Below are positions 1 to 13,140 of a stretch of 64,000 bases of DNA, piece after piece. The notes beneath the pieces are model-generated. The model was given only the letters and a program-made list of their open reading frames with translations, was not told where the DNA came from and did not search any database. How positions within the stretch are numbered: the first letter of the stretch is position 1; each line of letters begins with the position of its first letter. This stretch comes from Daedaleopsis sinensis (lineage: Eukaryota; Basidiomycota; Agaricomycetes; Polyporales; Polyporaceae): positions 2,418,001-2,482,000 of the forward strand of contig CM066305.1 in assembly GCA_033807695.1 (NCBI GenBank), read 5' to 3'. The translations under genes were made by a program, and so were the position numbers.

Positions 1-1983
1 GGTGTCTCTGGCATTTTACCTCGGTATATTCGCTCACCTATGTAAGGTTGTCACATTGCCTACTTACATCGGTATAGGGTTCCTGTTCTGGGAGTTCCCG
101 ACAGTTTACATCTCGCAGAAACTCAGGGTACGTGCAATAGTTAATCTTCATTCATATAGTAGACCAACATCGACCGTCTTGGGAAGGTCGCAAAATACCT
201 CGGAGCGAACATCATCATCTGGGGTATTGTTTTAATGTGCCATGCTGCTGCCTCGTCTTTTGGTGCTTTCTTCGCTCTGCGTTTCCTTCTCGGTAGGTGG
301 TGCAATGCATTGGATGAAGTCAGCACGTCTAACCATCTCTTTGAAGGCATGTGCGAGAGCTGCGTTGCGCCGATCTTGATCCTCATCGTCTCAATGTTCT
401 ACAGGAAGGACGAGCAAGTCAGTTGCTACCAGCAGCTATTACTATAGTGATAGCTAACAGACTACCCACAGGCTACTAGGGTTTCGTGGTTTTATGTCAT
501 GGTGAGACCGGCGGTCCCCTACAACGTCACTTCACACATACTGACACAACCTTGCAGAACGGTACACTCACATCTGCCTACTCATGAGACTGCCGCTTAC
601 TTGAAGGAGGGTAGGTCTCACGCAAGTCTTCGGCGGGTTTGTCGCGTACGGCATCTCGTTCGACGAGGGTCGCCTCCTCGCGCCATATAAGATCATCTAT
701 ATCCTCCTCGGAGGCCTCGCTATCATTGTCGGGGTCTGTGTCGTCCTCTGGCTCCCAGACTCTCCTGTGCATGCGCGTCTTTTGACCAAGGAAGAGCGCA
801 TCGCTGCACTTGAGCGCGTGCGAGACGACCAGAGCGGCACGGAGAACAAGAAACTCAAGAAGGAGCAGGTCATCGAGGCGTTGACGGACGTCCGAACGTG
901 GCTGATAGCATTGACGACGATGCTAAGTGAGTAGCGCTTTGCCTGGACAGAAATGTGGGGGGCTGACAATAGATTGTTGTCAGCGAGCATACCGAACGGG
1001 GCGCTGAGCAACTGTACGTACTCTTATACGGGGGTAGCACTAGTACTGTCGTGGTGCTCACCCTCTCCCTAGTCAGCAACATTGTAATCAAGAGTTTCGG
1101 CTACACGTGTGTATTTTCGCTGCCTAAGCCTACATCCATATGTGACTTCGTCGCAGAACCAAGCAGACACTCATCCTAGCTACACCTGGAGGAGCGGTCG
1201 CTTCTCTTACTACGCTACTGTGCGGGTGGTATTCCGACAAGAAGGTGTGTTGCTCTGTCTTCGCCTGGACTGTATGTCTCTGTAACACCGGCCTTCAGAA
1301 TGAACGGATGATACCCATAGTGCTCTGTCTGATTCCTACGATCATCGGCTCTGCTTTGCTTATCGGACTGAACAACTCGGGAAACAAAGGCGCGCTACTC
1401 TTCTGTGAGCGCACAATTTCCTCGGTACTTGACATTCGCCCTAACTCGCCAACTGCAGCGAGCTATCTCATCGGTACCTTCGGCAGCGCCTTGTCGAGCG
1501 TGTATGCATACAATGCTAGTAACACGAGTGGACACACTAAGAAGGTCAGTAAGCCTTTCGAGCAGGCGTTCTAAAAGTACTTAATTAGCCCTCGAACCCC
1601 AGAATACCATCAACGCTATCACTCTCGCGACATTCAGTATCGGCAACATCATTGGTACCGAGATATTTCAACCCAAGGACGCGCCTGGGTACATCCCGGG
1701 TAAGATTGCTATCATGGTGCTTCTCACTGTGCAGCTCTTCGTCTCGTTCCTGATACGGTGGATCAACCTGCGCCTGAATGCGAAGAAGAAGGCCCGGTTG
1801 GAGGAAGAGAGGGCACGGCATGGGTGGACGGACGAGGATGTGCAAAAAGAACGGGAGCGGCACGCGTTCCTAGACCTTACCGATAAGCAGTACGTCGTCC
1901 AGGCCTACCTGACATCTTCTAGCTCGTGGCTTACACACCACTCACCACCCGCTAGGAACATCTTCTTCGTATATACCGCGTGA
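1..1983 (+). CDS. MFS transporter, allantoate/Dal5-type (copy 1, 5' end outside window)
   Basis: This is the 3' part of a 12-TM major facilitator of the anion:cation symporter (allantoate permease, Dal5/Tna1-like) family, expected in the plasma membrane for uptake of small organic anions. Exons read FLFWEFPTVYISQKLR, then ANIIIWGIVLMCHAAASSF, then ESCVAPILILIVSMFYRKDEQ, the family signature around TM4-TM5, with the central charged loop near 780-900 and later helices near 1320-1540. The last exon spliced at about 1956 gives NIFFVYTA and TGA at 1981-1983. At least nine introns with GT..AG borders interrupt it. The N-terminal exons lie before base 1. It is a close tandem paralogue of the gene at 2420-4782, same strand, 436 bp apart. 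The substrate cannot be read from sequence. Family confidence is high; exact exon ends are approximate. Confidence 0.85.
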
Positions 1984-2419
1984 TGCTCTCCATGAGCTGC
2001 GCTCGCGCTCTATTCGAAGTTCGTTGACAGAACTGTGTTGTGCAATGTTGGTCAAGTCTGCCTTGGCGCAAGCAAACCATCCCCATGTTATCAGTGCATC
2101 CAGTCTCGAGTTCGCACGAAGTCGCGCGCCAGGCAGTACGGGAACTGTCATATATTTCCTACAGCGCCACAAGCTCCCCTGCCGTTATCTGACCGTCACA
2201 AAACTCTCAGGAAACAGCGTACAGTGACGTCTATCGGTAATGTCTGGGCCAAAATTAGAGTTGGCGGGTTAATCGTCCCGCGGAAACGGGCTGCCTCGAG
2301 CGGTCACAAGAGGGCTCAGGTGCTCTTATAGAACGCACGCTCGGGCTCAACGTTCAGCGTTCGACCCTGGACAGCCCAACAGCCACTCGCTTTGCTCCCT
2401 CTCTCACCATCGCCTCACT
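1984..2419. other. Intergenic spacer between the two MFS genes
   Basis: No coding exon is supported. It must contain the terminator of copy 1 and the promoter of copy 2. A CT-rich stretch (about 2385-2415) lies directly before the ATG of copy 2, as is common upstream of fungal starts. Confidence 0.5.
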
Positions 2420-4782
2420 ATGGACGACAAAGAATTCAAGGATGAAAAGCGACTCGATACAGTGCTCATCACTGATGCCGACTCGGACGTCGATCTAAGG
2501 GACAAGGATGAGGCGCTGCGGCTTGTTGGTCTTGAAAGCACGGCGGTGTTCACGGAAGAGTACTACGCCAAGTTACGCAGGAAGATGGTTCGTCACGCCT
2601 ATGGTTCACCTACTACTAATACGATACTCATGGGATGTTGCAGGACTTTGTGATTCCACCTCTTTGCGCTGCCGTATATTGCACGCAGTATCTGTAGGTC
2701 GTGAGACGGTTGTAGAGGAGCGGTGTCTCATACAACGAACGCCGTTTTTATAGTGACAAGACAGCATTGAGCTATGCAAGGTATGTGCGCCGATGAAGTA
2801 CTGTTAGCGGAATCACCAGGATGCTGATCTACTGCACCGTGTCCCTCAGTATTATGGGTTTCCCAGTCACTGGCCAGGGCTACAACCTCGTCGCGCTCTC
2901 CTTCTACATAGGCATGCTTGATGCTGCATAACGTGACACTTTCATATCTGAGCGTTCCTACAGGCTTCGTGATTTGGGTGTTTCCCTCTATGTATATCGC
3001 ACAAAGGCTCCGCCTGGGCAAGTATCTCGGGGCAAACATCGTAGCATGGGGGGCCATCATGATGCTGCATGCCATACCGAAATCTTTCGGCCCATTTTTC
3101 GCTATGCGTCTTATATTAGGAATGCTGGAAAGCTGCGTCGCCCCCATCCTCATCTTGATCATCTCCATGTTCTACAAGAAGGACGAGCAGGTAGGATGGT
3201 GTTATTTAATTTGTGTGCGACAAACTCTAACGGGCTTCACCATTGTTACAGGGCAGTCGTATCGCCTGGTTCTACATGATGGTACGGTCCCAGAGCTGTC
3301 CAGCAACTCTTCATACAGTGCCTGAGACTCCTCTAGAACGGTGTTTCGGGGATATTTGGCGGGTTCCTTGCATATGTATGTCCGACAACTTCCCACACTC
3401 TCGAACAGGCTGTTGACCTAGCTCGTCCGTTAGGGAATTTCCTTCATTCCCGACCGAGGGTTTCCGCCCTTCAGAATCATCTACCTTATGCTCGGCGCGT
3501 TAGCGATAGCGGTCGGAGTCGCCGTGTTGTTGTTCATGCCAGACTCCCCGACGCATGCACAGTTCCTGTCACGCGAGGAGCGGATTGCCGCGATAGAACG
3601 AATCCGTGACCAACAGGGTGGAACAGAGAACAAGCGACTCAAGAAAGAGCAAGTCATCGAGGCGCTTTTGGACATCAGGAGCTGGTTGATCGTCCTAGCA
3701 ACACTATTGAGTACGTCCCCGCCCTCCGCAAGGAGATGCTTGTACTGATGAGCGAGGACACACTCAGCCAATATCCCGAATGGTGGTTTGGCAAATTGTG
3801 AGTCGGTCGTCACGCATCGTTGGGTGCGGTGAATTGCATCTCATTCGCAAGGATAGTTACAAATATCATTGTCAAGGTTTGTCGTGCTCCAGCGATTGTC
3901 CGAGCCACTTCCTGACTTCATATCCAGGGGTTTGGATATACGTAGGTATACCTGGTCGAACTATTTTGACCGTTTCAACTTGAGCTTCTTCCAGAACGAA
4001 GCAAACCCTGATTCTCTCAACCCCCGGTGGCGCAATCGGAGTACTTAGTACGGTCATTGCTGGCTGGTATTCAGACAGAGCTGTAGGGACGTCCGTTTGT
4101 TTTCTGATTTATTGCTGACAATATGCTGTAGGGAGAACGCATGTTACCCATTGTCTGGACCTTGATCCCTACCCTGGCCGGTGCTGCGATGTTGGTCGGG
4201 TTGAATGGCACTGATCAGAAGGGCGCTCTGCTGTTTGGTATGTACCCTCACTATTCATTACTCTCAGTATGAGCATGCGCGAGATTGACGCTCAGCGCTC
4301 ATGTTTACCGCTTGCCAGCGACCTGGATTGTGGGGACGTATGGCTGCTCCTTAGCAATCATTTATGCTTACAACGCTTCAAACACGTCCGGACACACGAA
4401 GAAAGTCACCGTCAATGCGATGACCCTCGCCGCTTTCTGCATCGCAAATATAGTCGGAACGGAGACGTTCTTGCCCAAGGACGCGCCGGATTACCTACCG
4501 GGAAAGATTTCGATCCTGGTCCTGCTCTCAGCGCAACTGGGGCTATGTTTCGTCATTCGCTGGGTCAATCTACGGATGAACAAGAAGAAGCAGAAGGCGC
4601 TGGACGCGATGAAAATACAGAACGGTTGGTCCGACGAGGACGTAAAGCGCGAACGGGAGAGGGCAGCATTCGTAGACATGACTGATAAGCAGTAAGTGCT
4701 ACCCTCACCCTGTGCTACGACGTTGCAACTCACCTCAATGACTTTGTATGACAGAAACCCGTTCTTCGTATATACCGCCTGA
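2420..4782 (+). CDS. MFS transporter, allantoate/Dal5-type (copy 2, complete)
   Basis: Complete anion:cation symporter of the allantoate permease family. The start ATG at 2420 opens a hydrophilic N-terminus (MDDKEFKDEKRLDTV) that leads through DFVIPPLCAAVY and DKTALSYA, a typical TM1 region of the family. It continues through GFVIWVFPSMYIAQRL and the signature ESCVAPILILIISMFYKKDEQ. A charged central loop (about 3540-3690) separates the two six-helix halves. It ends RERAAFVDMTDKQ plus NPFFVYTA, stop at 4780-4782. Twelve or so short introns split it, and the intron after FYIG (2912-2963) appears to use a GC donor. It is the tandem duplicate of the upstream gene: exon order and C-terminus match almost exactly. 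Transported substrate is unknown; ureides, nicotinate-like or other carboxylates are the family range. Confidence 0.9.
2912..2963 (+). other. Probable GC-AG intron in MFS copy 2
   Basis: After the codons for FYI the exon must end before an in-frame TAA at about 2930, but no GT occurs in that stretch. The base pair at 2912-2913 is GC where the tandem copy has GT at 24-25. Splicing 2912-2963 restores GFVIW, matching copy 1 (GFLFW). Confidence 0.6.
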
Positions 4783-5038
4783 CAGTGATATACCGCGAAA
4801 TTTGATGCATTGACCATGTGTAGTTGCCTATGTGTACAGTATCAGTTTAGACTGTGCAGTGTGACACTCGGATAACGGGCCGCAGATGTTCTGACGATGA
4901 CGTCACGCGTCATGCAACTGGTTTGACCGATTAGGTAAGTATGTTGATCTAGCCTGGAAACCTCACCGCATCGTCTTTGTAGCCTGGGCCTTGGGGAGCA
5001 CCCCGTTGAAACGTCCATACCTAAGTCCACGCATCTGG

Positions 5039-7959
5039 ATGGCTGCACCCTCTGTTCCTAATAACGGGCGTCTCTCTGCTCTGAACCCCTTCAATCTTCG
5101 CACTCTCGAGTCTAGCAAGGACGACAAGTCTCACTCTCTCCACTGCTACATCCGCTCTCAGAAGGTCAATCTTTCCGCCTATGCGCACGAAGGGAGGAAT
5201 CTGTCTCCTGCCGACGTTCTAGATGCCACGCAACCAGAGGCTAGCAGGAAGCGGCTCAGAGATGTCGACCTTGAAAGTGGATTCGGAACCCCTCTGCTCA
5301 AGCCTCGCAAGCAGGTCAAGTGTTCCCAAACACCGACGAGGGCTCACGCGATAATACCTATGGCTAGGAGTAGCTTGGATGATCAGAGGGTAGGAGCAAT
5401 CGATGATGCCATTGAAGAGGAAGGTCGCCGTCGTATGCCGTCCAAGCGAGCAGCGAAGGAGAATACAACAACTCGTCCGAAGCGGGCTGAAGACATCGAT
5501 TCAGTTGATGGGCGACGATCTCCCAAACGCCTTCGTCAAGCCGACATACAAGATTTCACTCAGCCTGTACTCGCCGTAAAGCACGCAGCCAGCCGTTCCA
5601 AGAACAAGCGGAAGCCTTTAGAGCGGGAACGGGAACCGATGGTCGAGAGCTCACAGAAGCATACTACGGACATTGAACATCGGAATCGTACGCCTTTCCT
5701 TCATAATCTTCAACTAAAAGATAAATGAACCTTACATGCATATAGGACTTGCTGAACGACGAGAGCGCCGGCGTGCGAAGAAGGCCATCGTGGTACCGAA
5801 ACCATGCCGCGTTGCAGAAAGCGACTCAGAGTCGATCTCACGTGGCGCGCAGAGCGACTCCCACCAGCCTCGAGCTGTACAATCGAAGAAAACCAAGAAG
5901 GGAGCCAAAGGTCTGAGCATCCCTGCCGGTCTCGCATTGATGCACGGGTTTTCTGCTCAGAACATAGGAAAGCACCGTCTGACGGTGAATGCTCACACTT
6001 CCTCGTAACGAGTGCCGCAATCTGACTACACCCTCAGCTGCAATATGACACTTTCGGCGTTTTTGGCAAAGGGAAGGCCTCAGCAAAAGCAACAGTAAAG
6101 AAGGGGAGGACGTCAAGTGAGTGCCGTGACAACACATCATTGCCGCCCTTTCCTGAACGGCATCAATATTAGAGCCGCAACCCAAGACTTTCTCAGAAGA
6201 GCGATTTCTCTGCCAGAACAAGCAAGAGGGGACGTCTCAACGACGCGTAGCCGATGACGATATGGACCGCGCTGAACACGAATCCTCCTCTGAGCCTCGG
6301 GCAAGGCCGTCTAAGCGACGCAAGCGTACAAGGGTCCCCAGCCCAAGATCGCCGTCGACGAAAAACCTTGACAGCTCGGATAATGAGTCTCAGTCCAGTT
6401 ATACTTCGAAGCAGAAGGAAGCTAGAAAGGTCCGAGAACCTTCTCCATGTTGGGATATTGAGCTCGAAAATGGACAGCTGCGCTCGGGTTCTCAATCTGG
6501 AGCTTCTACACATTCTGGAGAGGACAAGACACTAGGCGGCACATTGCTTCTGGACACTGGGGCATTCACGTCAAGATGGACGACTGCACGGAACGGTCTT
6601 TCTACGGACTGTCCTGCGCAGCTAGACGAGACTGACGAGACGGCACCCGTTCCCAAGGACGGAAGCTCAGAGTCGCCTTCCATCGCACCCTCTAACTCCG
6701 CTTCACAAGTCGCCAATCGTAGTGGACAGCGCTTTGCTGCCGCTGCGACTTCGAAGTACTTCAAAGCTACTGAGGTTGGAACAGGTACTGTTGATCGCGA
6801 TCTCGAGCTTGATGCAAGACCCTCCTGTCCTAGGTATGCCCCCAGTACCCGAAGCGATCTTCCCAGTATCCTCTCCGAACACGCATCTTCCAGCGTTGCT
6901 GCCGATCCCCAAACAAACCGTTCTCCTACGCCGCTCTCGTTTGTACGTCCAGTCACTTCGGTTCAAATCGATCCACAACCCCAAAGAAACCAACCAGTCG
7001 CGGAGCCGATGGTGTCATCGCCTCTCCTAGGGCAAGAACGATACCCAGCAATAGTGTCCTTGACGTCACCATGTTCGTCTATTCGCAGACCAGCAGGTCC
7101 TCTCTCTCCGGCCTCTCCGTCAATGGCACTGGATGTCGCTCTGGACACCGAACACATGCGCTCTGGCTCGTTTATCCCGGACTCCTACGCGACGCATGAC
7201 ATAGGAGTAGCTCAGCACGGCATCGCGGATGGTGTATTCTACGACACTCTGGAAGCTGGTCATTTCCTACAGTTCCTCTCGGACGTAACTCCTCCAGGCG
7301 ACTTCTATGCGGGCGAAGCTCAGTCGCCGCATGCAGAACTCGTATATCTAGACGCAGATGTACCAGAGGAGTCGCAGGAGGTGGCCCCGTACCCCGAACA
7401 TCTCGAAGCTGAATGGCCGGATCGCGAATACACGGACTTAGACTGGGAGAACTATCAGGCGAATCCGACAACACAATCTGAGGAGATGGAGGAGGAGGGA
7501 TTCTATGGCGACTACCAGCTCCTGGAGGCGACCGATTTATCCGACAACGCTCTCTGTTATGGTGCGACGGACGTCGATGCGATGTGCTGGGCCAATGGAG
7601 AGACGGCTGGCATGTCTTACCAAGATTCCCTCGCTGCTGCAAACCAGCACTACCGGGACAACAATCAGTGCGAGCTGGGCATGTTATCATCGCAGGCTGT
7701 TGACCTCGACGATCCTGCTGGGGGGTGGGAGGACGAGCTGGAGCCATTGTCTGACGAAGTTGGCGACCACGAGGATCCTACCGTTCTTGACACGGTCGAA
7801 CGCTTCTCACAAGGCCGCGCTTTGCTGATGGGTGTGGCAGGCTCTGGGATGGATAATAAGCGTGTCATTGGTGACGTTATGGCGGCGCGGACGAGGGTGG
7901 AGGCGGATGTGGCTCGAGCTTTGCACAATTGTGAATACTGGCGACCACAGCGGTGGTGA
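5039..7959 (+). CDS. Conserved hypothetical disordered basic protein, 917 aa
   Basis: Four exons (5039-5687, 5746-5984, 6038-6116, 6173-7959) join in phase to 917 codons; introns are 58, 53 and 56 nt. The first in-frame ATG is at 5039 (MAAPSVPNNGRLSAL). The N-terminal third is rich in Lys/Arg and Ser with several nuclear-localisation-like runs (KRAAKENTTTRPKRAED, SPKRLRQ). A well-ordered motif spans the second and third exons: ALMHGFSAQNIGKHRLT joined to LQYDTFGVFGKGKASAK. The C-terminal half is acidic and Ser/Pro-rich, then the end becomes structured again (GVAGSGMDNKRVIGD ... CEYWRPQRW). The composition suggests a nuclear or chromatin-associated factor, but I do not recognise a named domain. 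It lies 257 bp after the MFS pair and upstream of the GTPase, same strand. Gene model is strong, function unknown. Confidence 0.75.
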
Positions 7960-8291
7960 AATCAAAGCTGTAGACTTGGTCTTGTGTGATACGTTATGGA
8001 GAAGCACAATATGTCTGAAAATATGTGGTGTTAGCCGTGTGGTCTCTAGTACCGCTTTGACCAGTGCTTTCCATGACAAACGAGAAAGCCAGTTTGTTGG
8101 CAGATTCGGACGGAGTCACGCTGTGACCTAACGCGTTGTTTGGGCTTATTTGGCTTTCATCACGAGGATAATAACCGCGTTGGCGCGGCGACGCGTTCTA
8201 ATTCCCACCCACCTCCTCACCCTTCTCTTGACGCGACCCTAAACTTCAGACTCGAAGCCCACGACGTCGTTGACTCCCTAACGGCACAGTT
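7960..8291. other. Intergenic region upstream of the GTPase gene
   Basis: Terminator of the disordered-protein gene and promoter of the GTPase gene. No coding segment is supported; a short open stretch at 8020-8130 is probably chance. Confidence 0.4.
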
Positions 8292-11200
8292 ATGAGCCTC
8301 AAGGAGAACCAGGGTCCGCATGTGAGTACTTGCATTGTCTGGTTATCACTCAGAACTGGCAATCTCCGATGTCATGATACTGCTCGTCTTCCCTGGCGTC
8401 TCCGCCGGTAACGTTATTCCTGGTTCTTACGTTCCTTTGTTGCAGAATGGGCCCTATATCAAGCCTGAGCCTGAAGAGCAGCGCATCGCACCCCTCGCTC
8501 AGTCGTCATCATGGCAGGCAGCCCAGAGCCAGAAGCCTGTCACCCTGGTTAAGCCGGAGCCGGCCGACGCGACGAGTCTCGTGAGTGGTTTCTCTACCCT
8601 AATGCCTCCGTTGACGCGTGGCTGATGGTGGGACGCGACGTGCGTGACCGTGTCGCGTTTCGCAGCTTGCAGGGAACGCGCCCGCGATGGCCGTCAAGCC
8701 CGATCCTTATGCGCTACCCCCGCCTCCGCAAGGACCTACCGCGTTGGTGAAGAAGCAAGAGGACGTATCGAAGGCTCTGGTGATCAGTCCTCGTAGCCTC
8801 TTCAAGGCTTATGCGACGGTAGAAGATATCCAGTACTCCCCTGAAGGGGCGCTCAACGAAGGCATGAACATGGTGAAGGCGCTCAAGGCGAGTATCAAGC
8901 AGATTGACTTGGGCAGCAAGATGCGCCAGGGTGTTTGGCAAGAAGAGATCAAGAAGTGCGTTCCTCGGGTGATGGTTAAGTCTAAATTCTCAAAGTCCCT
9001 GTATCCAGCTTGCTCGGTCAAGGCTCACCCACCACTATGATTGCCGTATGCGGAGGTAGGACATCTTAAGTGCGAGGTCACACATTGGAATTGATGGTTT
9101 CTATGTGTAGCCACCGGCGCCGGCAAATCTTCAATATTGAATGCGATCCTGGATGGTACCGTGCTCTGCAACGTATCGAAGTGCGCGACCTCTACTAACA
9201 CTATGCATAGATAACATCGTTCCAACTAGTGGCATGCGCGGTATGTAGCGAATGTTCATTTTCTATCAACTCCGGCTCACGCATACATGTTTCAGCTTGT
9301 ACCGCAGTAGTTACTGAGATTGCTTATCACACTCAGAAGACTATTGATGGAGACGTATCGTTCCTCACCGAGCAAGAGTGGAGGGATGAGTTGAGCGTCC
9401 TATTAGATGACCTCGTCGACGAAGAGGGCAACCTTAAGCGCAGCACCGACTTACGCAGTGATGCGGGTATTGCTTGGTCAAAAGTCCACGCAGTGTATCC
9501 GTCGATATCTCAAGAGCAGCTCATCCGCTTGAGCATTGACCAGATTATTGCGCGTGACCAAAGTAAGTCTTCACCTGGTCGATGTATGCTGTGTGCATGA
9601 AGCTCATATCCCGTCGCAAATTGCAGAGATCGCCAAGCTCCTCGGCACCACCAAGCGCATCTCTTCGCCAGACTCGAAGACATTTGCAAAGGAGATCAGC
9701 AAGTACATCGATTCTAAGGACCAGAAACGCGGGGAAAAGAAGGACAAGAAGAAGGACAAAGACAAGAAGAAAGACAAGGAGCGCGACGATGGGCCTGCGT
9801 ACTGGCCGCTAATTCGCCAGGTCCAGGTTCGCTGCAACTCGAAAGCGCTTTCTACGGGTGCCATTCTTGTCGATTTGCCCGGTGTCGCGGATGCGAACGC
9901 CGCTCGCAACAACATCGCCAAAGATTACATGAAGAAGTGCGACTGTGTGTGGATCCTTGCGCCCATAACTCGCGCTGTCGACGACAAGACCGCCAGAGGT
10001 ACGTTGCTACACAACTCTGGAGGATCCGAGACTCACGTCTCACGCAGACTTGATGGGGGATGCATTCAAGATGCAGCTCATGATGGGTTAGTTTTCTCTT
10101 CATTTCGGAACTGTAAACATAGCTGACTGGATCCTTGTCATAGACGGCAAGTGAGTATCTAGCGCTGCATAACTTTGGACAGTCTTGTTGACCCGACGGA
10201 TTTAGCTATGACGCCAACGCAATCACTTTCATCGGTAAGTCTTCGCCACGGAGAGACGCAGACCTTTTTTAAACTACGTATTCAGCAACCAAGTGCGACG
10301 ATATCTCCTGCTCCGAGGTCGTTCGTGCACTGAATCTCGACGATGATCCCGAGTTGGAGGGGTACGAGGAAGACATTGAGGAATGTAAGACCGGGACCGT
10401 TGAATGGAAGCAGAAGAAGTCAGAGGCCGAATCTGCTGCGAATGGTGCGAATCTTGACTGAAGGGAAAATGCATTCTGCTGATGACCTCGTTACAACAGA
10501 TGTCAATGAGCAACTGAAGCATTCGCGGGCCATACTGCAGGAGCTTCAGGAACATCATGCTGCTCTTGAGAAAGGCGAACCGTTCGAACCCATGCTGACG
10601 GCCAAGAAGAGCAAGGGGAAGACCATCGCGAGCCGTGCCTCTAGTATGGCCAACTCTGACTCCGACCCTGCGTCCGGATCCGAGGTCGAGACGGACGATG
10701 AGGATGAGAACCCCAAGGGAAAGAAGCGCAAGAACAAGCGTGGCGATGAGGCGCGGCCGTCGAAGAAGATGCGTGCGAGCAGTATGGCTAGTTCCGATGA
10801 TCGCATGGTGGTTGACAACGAAGACGACGATGAGTTCGCGGTCGAGGATGAGCTCGTATTTTCTGACAGCGATGAAGACATGGGCAAGCCCGATGACGAC
10901 AAGAGCGACTCTGACTCCGACTCCGACTCTGAGTCCGAATCTGTCCCTGAGGAGAATGAGCTAGACGAGGAGGAGGAAGAGGTCACTGTCGAGAGCTTGA
11001 AGGCAAGGATCGAGGAAGTCAAACAGGCGATCAAGGATGGACGCGTGCAGCTCTCGGAATTCAGGCAGCAGAGGAAGGACGCGGTTGATACGCTCGCCAC
11101 TTTCAAGAAGAAACAGAACGAAGCTCAACGCAAGAAGAACGCTTTCTGCTCGTTGAAGCGTTCTGAGGTACACTTCACATTCATTCGTGTACCGACGCAC

Positions 11201-13140
11201 ACTGACATTTGAAACCCAGTTCTCTAGAGACGTCCTCAAGGAAGACTTCCGCACCGGATTGAAGGATTTGGACGGTGAGTCATACATGACATCGTCGACG
11301 CAATATGGTGATTGACTGCAATCTAGATGCTGAACAGGAGCAGAAGAATCCCGACACGTTCGATCCTACCGTTAACATCAGAGGTACGATACAGAGTTTG
11401 CCCGCGATACCATATAGACGTCTAACATTCGCGCAGACTATTCCTCTATCGATCTACCAGTCTTCACTTGCTCTGCGCGAGATTACGTCCGCATCAAGGG
11501 TATGTCGCTATACCATTGCGCAACACCTTTCCTTGACCGCGATCCGCTGACATCAATGAACAGGTCAAGTCCGGGGTGATGGCGATCCGACCTGCTTCAC
11601 GAAGGTGGACGATACTGGAGTACCTGCTCTTCAAGATTGGTGCCATCAATTGACCATCTCCTCTCGCTCCCGTGCTGCTCGGAACTTCTTCGCTCACCTG
11701 ACCACGTTTGCCAAGGCCATTCGGGCGTTCTTGCAGGGAATTGGCGAGGTGACCGAAGAAGACCGGCTTGCTATGAAGGAGCAATGGGAATCTGACATGG
11801 CCGATGAGCACGACCCTTGGAACGGTTACGCTGCGAGCTCGGACTCTGGCTCTCAGGTGTACGACGATATGTGGGACGGCTTACATACCATGAAGCAGAC
11901 CAAGGTTGGCCCGGATGGCAAGCCCGTTGGCATCACCCCACGACTTGTTGAGGTGAGGCGTCCATTTAATCGTCCTGCCACAACCCGCTCATTCCAATCT
12001 TCCCCTAGGAATTCGGAGACGTTGTCGATAACTGCGTTCAAGAGCTTCAAGATCGATTCAAAGACGGTCTTGAGGAGAGATGTCAGGTTGGTGCAAGCAA
12101 CGTACGTGTCCCATTTCTTATCAGGCCTTGATCCGCGCTGACTCGTGGAAATGTCAGGCTGCCTCTGCCGCATTGGACACGTCCGACGTGTTCGCAGCCA
12201 GCATGCACTGGGCCACCTACCGTGCCAGTAAGTCATACGTTGCTCATGCTAAAGACCGTTCACGAGTCGACTTGTCTGGCAGCTCTGCGGCGACATGGAT
12301 CGTGGCGTCAAGACCTCAACGTCGAACTCACCAATCCCTTCACTCGTCAGATCGCGAGTTCGTGGTCCAAGGTTTTCGAGTCCGATCTATTCTCGGCTTT
12401 CGAGATCGCGACTACAGAGGTTGTCAAGCGCCTTCTCGCCGACATCGAGGCTACGGCAGCCATCGGCCTCAAGGAGCGCGCCAAGGGTCAGGGCGAGTTG
12501 TGTCTCGAGGAGGCCCGGGTAGCGCTCCGCAAGATGCTGGACGTCGTCAGCGATGCCATGAACACCCAACAGAAGGAGATCAGCCGCTGTCTCTCTCCTC
12601 ATGTGCAAGGCCAGCTCCTCGATGGTTACAATCGTGCAATGGACGAAAGGGGCCGCGGAAGTGTGGCGCGGCAGAAGGTACTGTCCAGACTGATTGACTG
12701 AGTCAGGATGTGCATGGGGAGCTGATCGGAATCATAGGCCGTCTTCCACAACTACATCGCTCAGGTCAAGGACCTCGTCTTCACGGGCGCGGCCGACGTG
12801 ATCATGGGCCGTCTCTCCAGCGCTGCCGAGGCCGTGGGTCAAGCGCTCATCGAATCGCTCGAGGAGTTATCAAGGAAGGTACGTCAACGTCGCTGTCCAG
12901 CCTGGTTTCTCCATATTAAACAATGGCGGTCAGATCGAGGTCAGCATTGCTGTCCTGTGGGAAGGCGTGCGCGACGACCCCGAGCAGGCCAACACCCGCG
13001 CGGAGGTCGTTGAGACCGTATCCGAGATTCTCAACCAAGTCGAACTCTGGAAGAGTGCCGAGGGCATGTCGCGCGCTATGCTGGCCCACACGAACGACGA
13101 AGATGTAGAGATGCGCGCCCTCCTAGCTTCAGCAGCATGA
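8292..13140 (+). CDS. SLIP-GC-like/dynamin-superfamily large GTPase, 1195 aa, 22 exons
   Basis: Splicing 22 exons gives one 1195-residue frame from ATG 8292 to TGA 13138-13140. The GTPase core has G1 VCGATGAGKSSILNA (exons 9009-9055 and 9111-9155), a G2 Thr in SGMRACTAVVTE, G3 DLPGVADANAARN (about 9870) and G4 TKCDD (about 10290), the layout of the vertebrate nuclear GTPase SLIP-GC and relatives within the dynamin superfamily. A Lys/Asp-rich run (about 9730-9790) sits between G2 and G3. An acidic Ser/Asp region with a KKRKNKR signal (10660-10960) and a predicted coiled coil (10980-11160) follow, then a helical C-terminal half. The N-terminus has two PEP/KPEP motifs that resemble SUMO-type sites. 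One exon (10144-10150) is only 7 nt but is required to keep frame. Likely a nuclear or membrane-remodelling GTPase; the exact role in fungi is unknown. Confidence 0.88.

Noticed and set aside
10555..11106. Ser-rich minus-strand open frame
   Set aside because: Antisense of the acidic Asp/Glu/Ser repeats in the GTPase; low complexity only.
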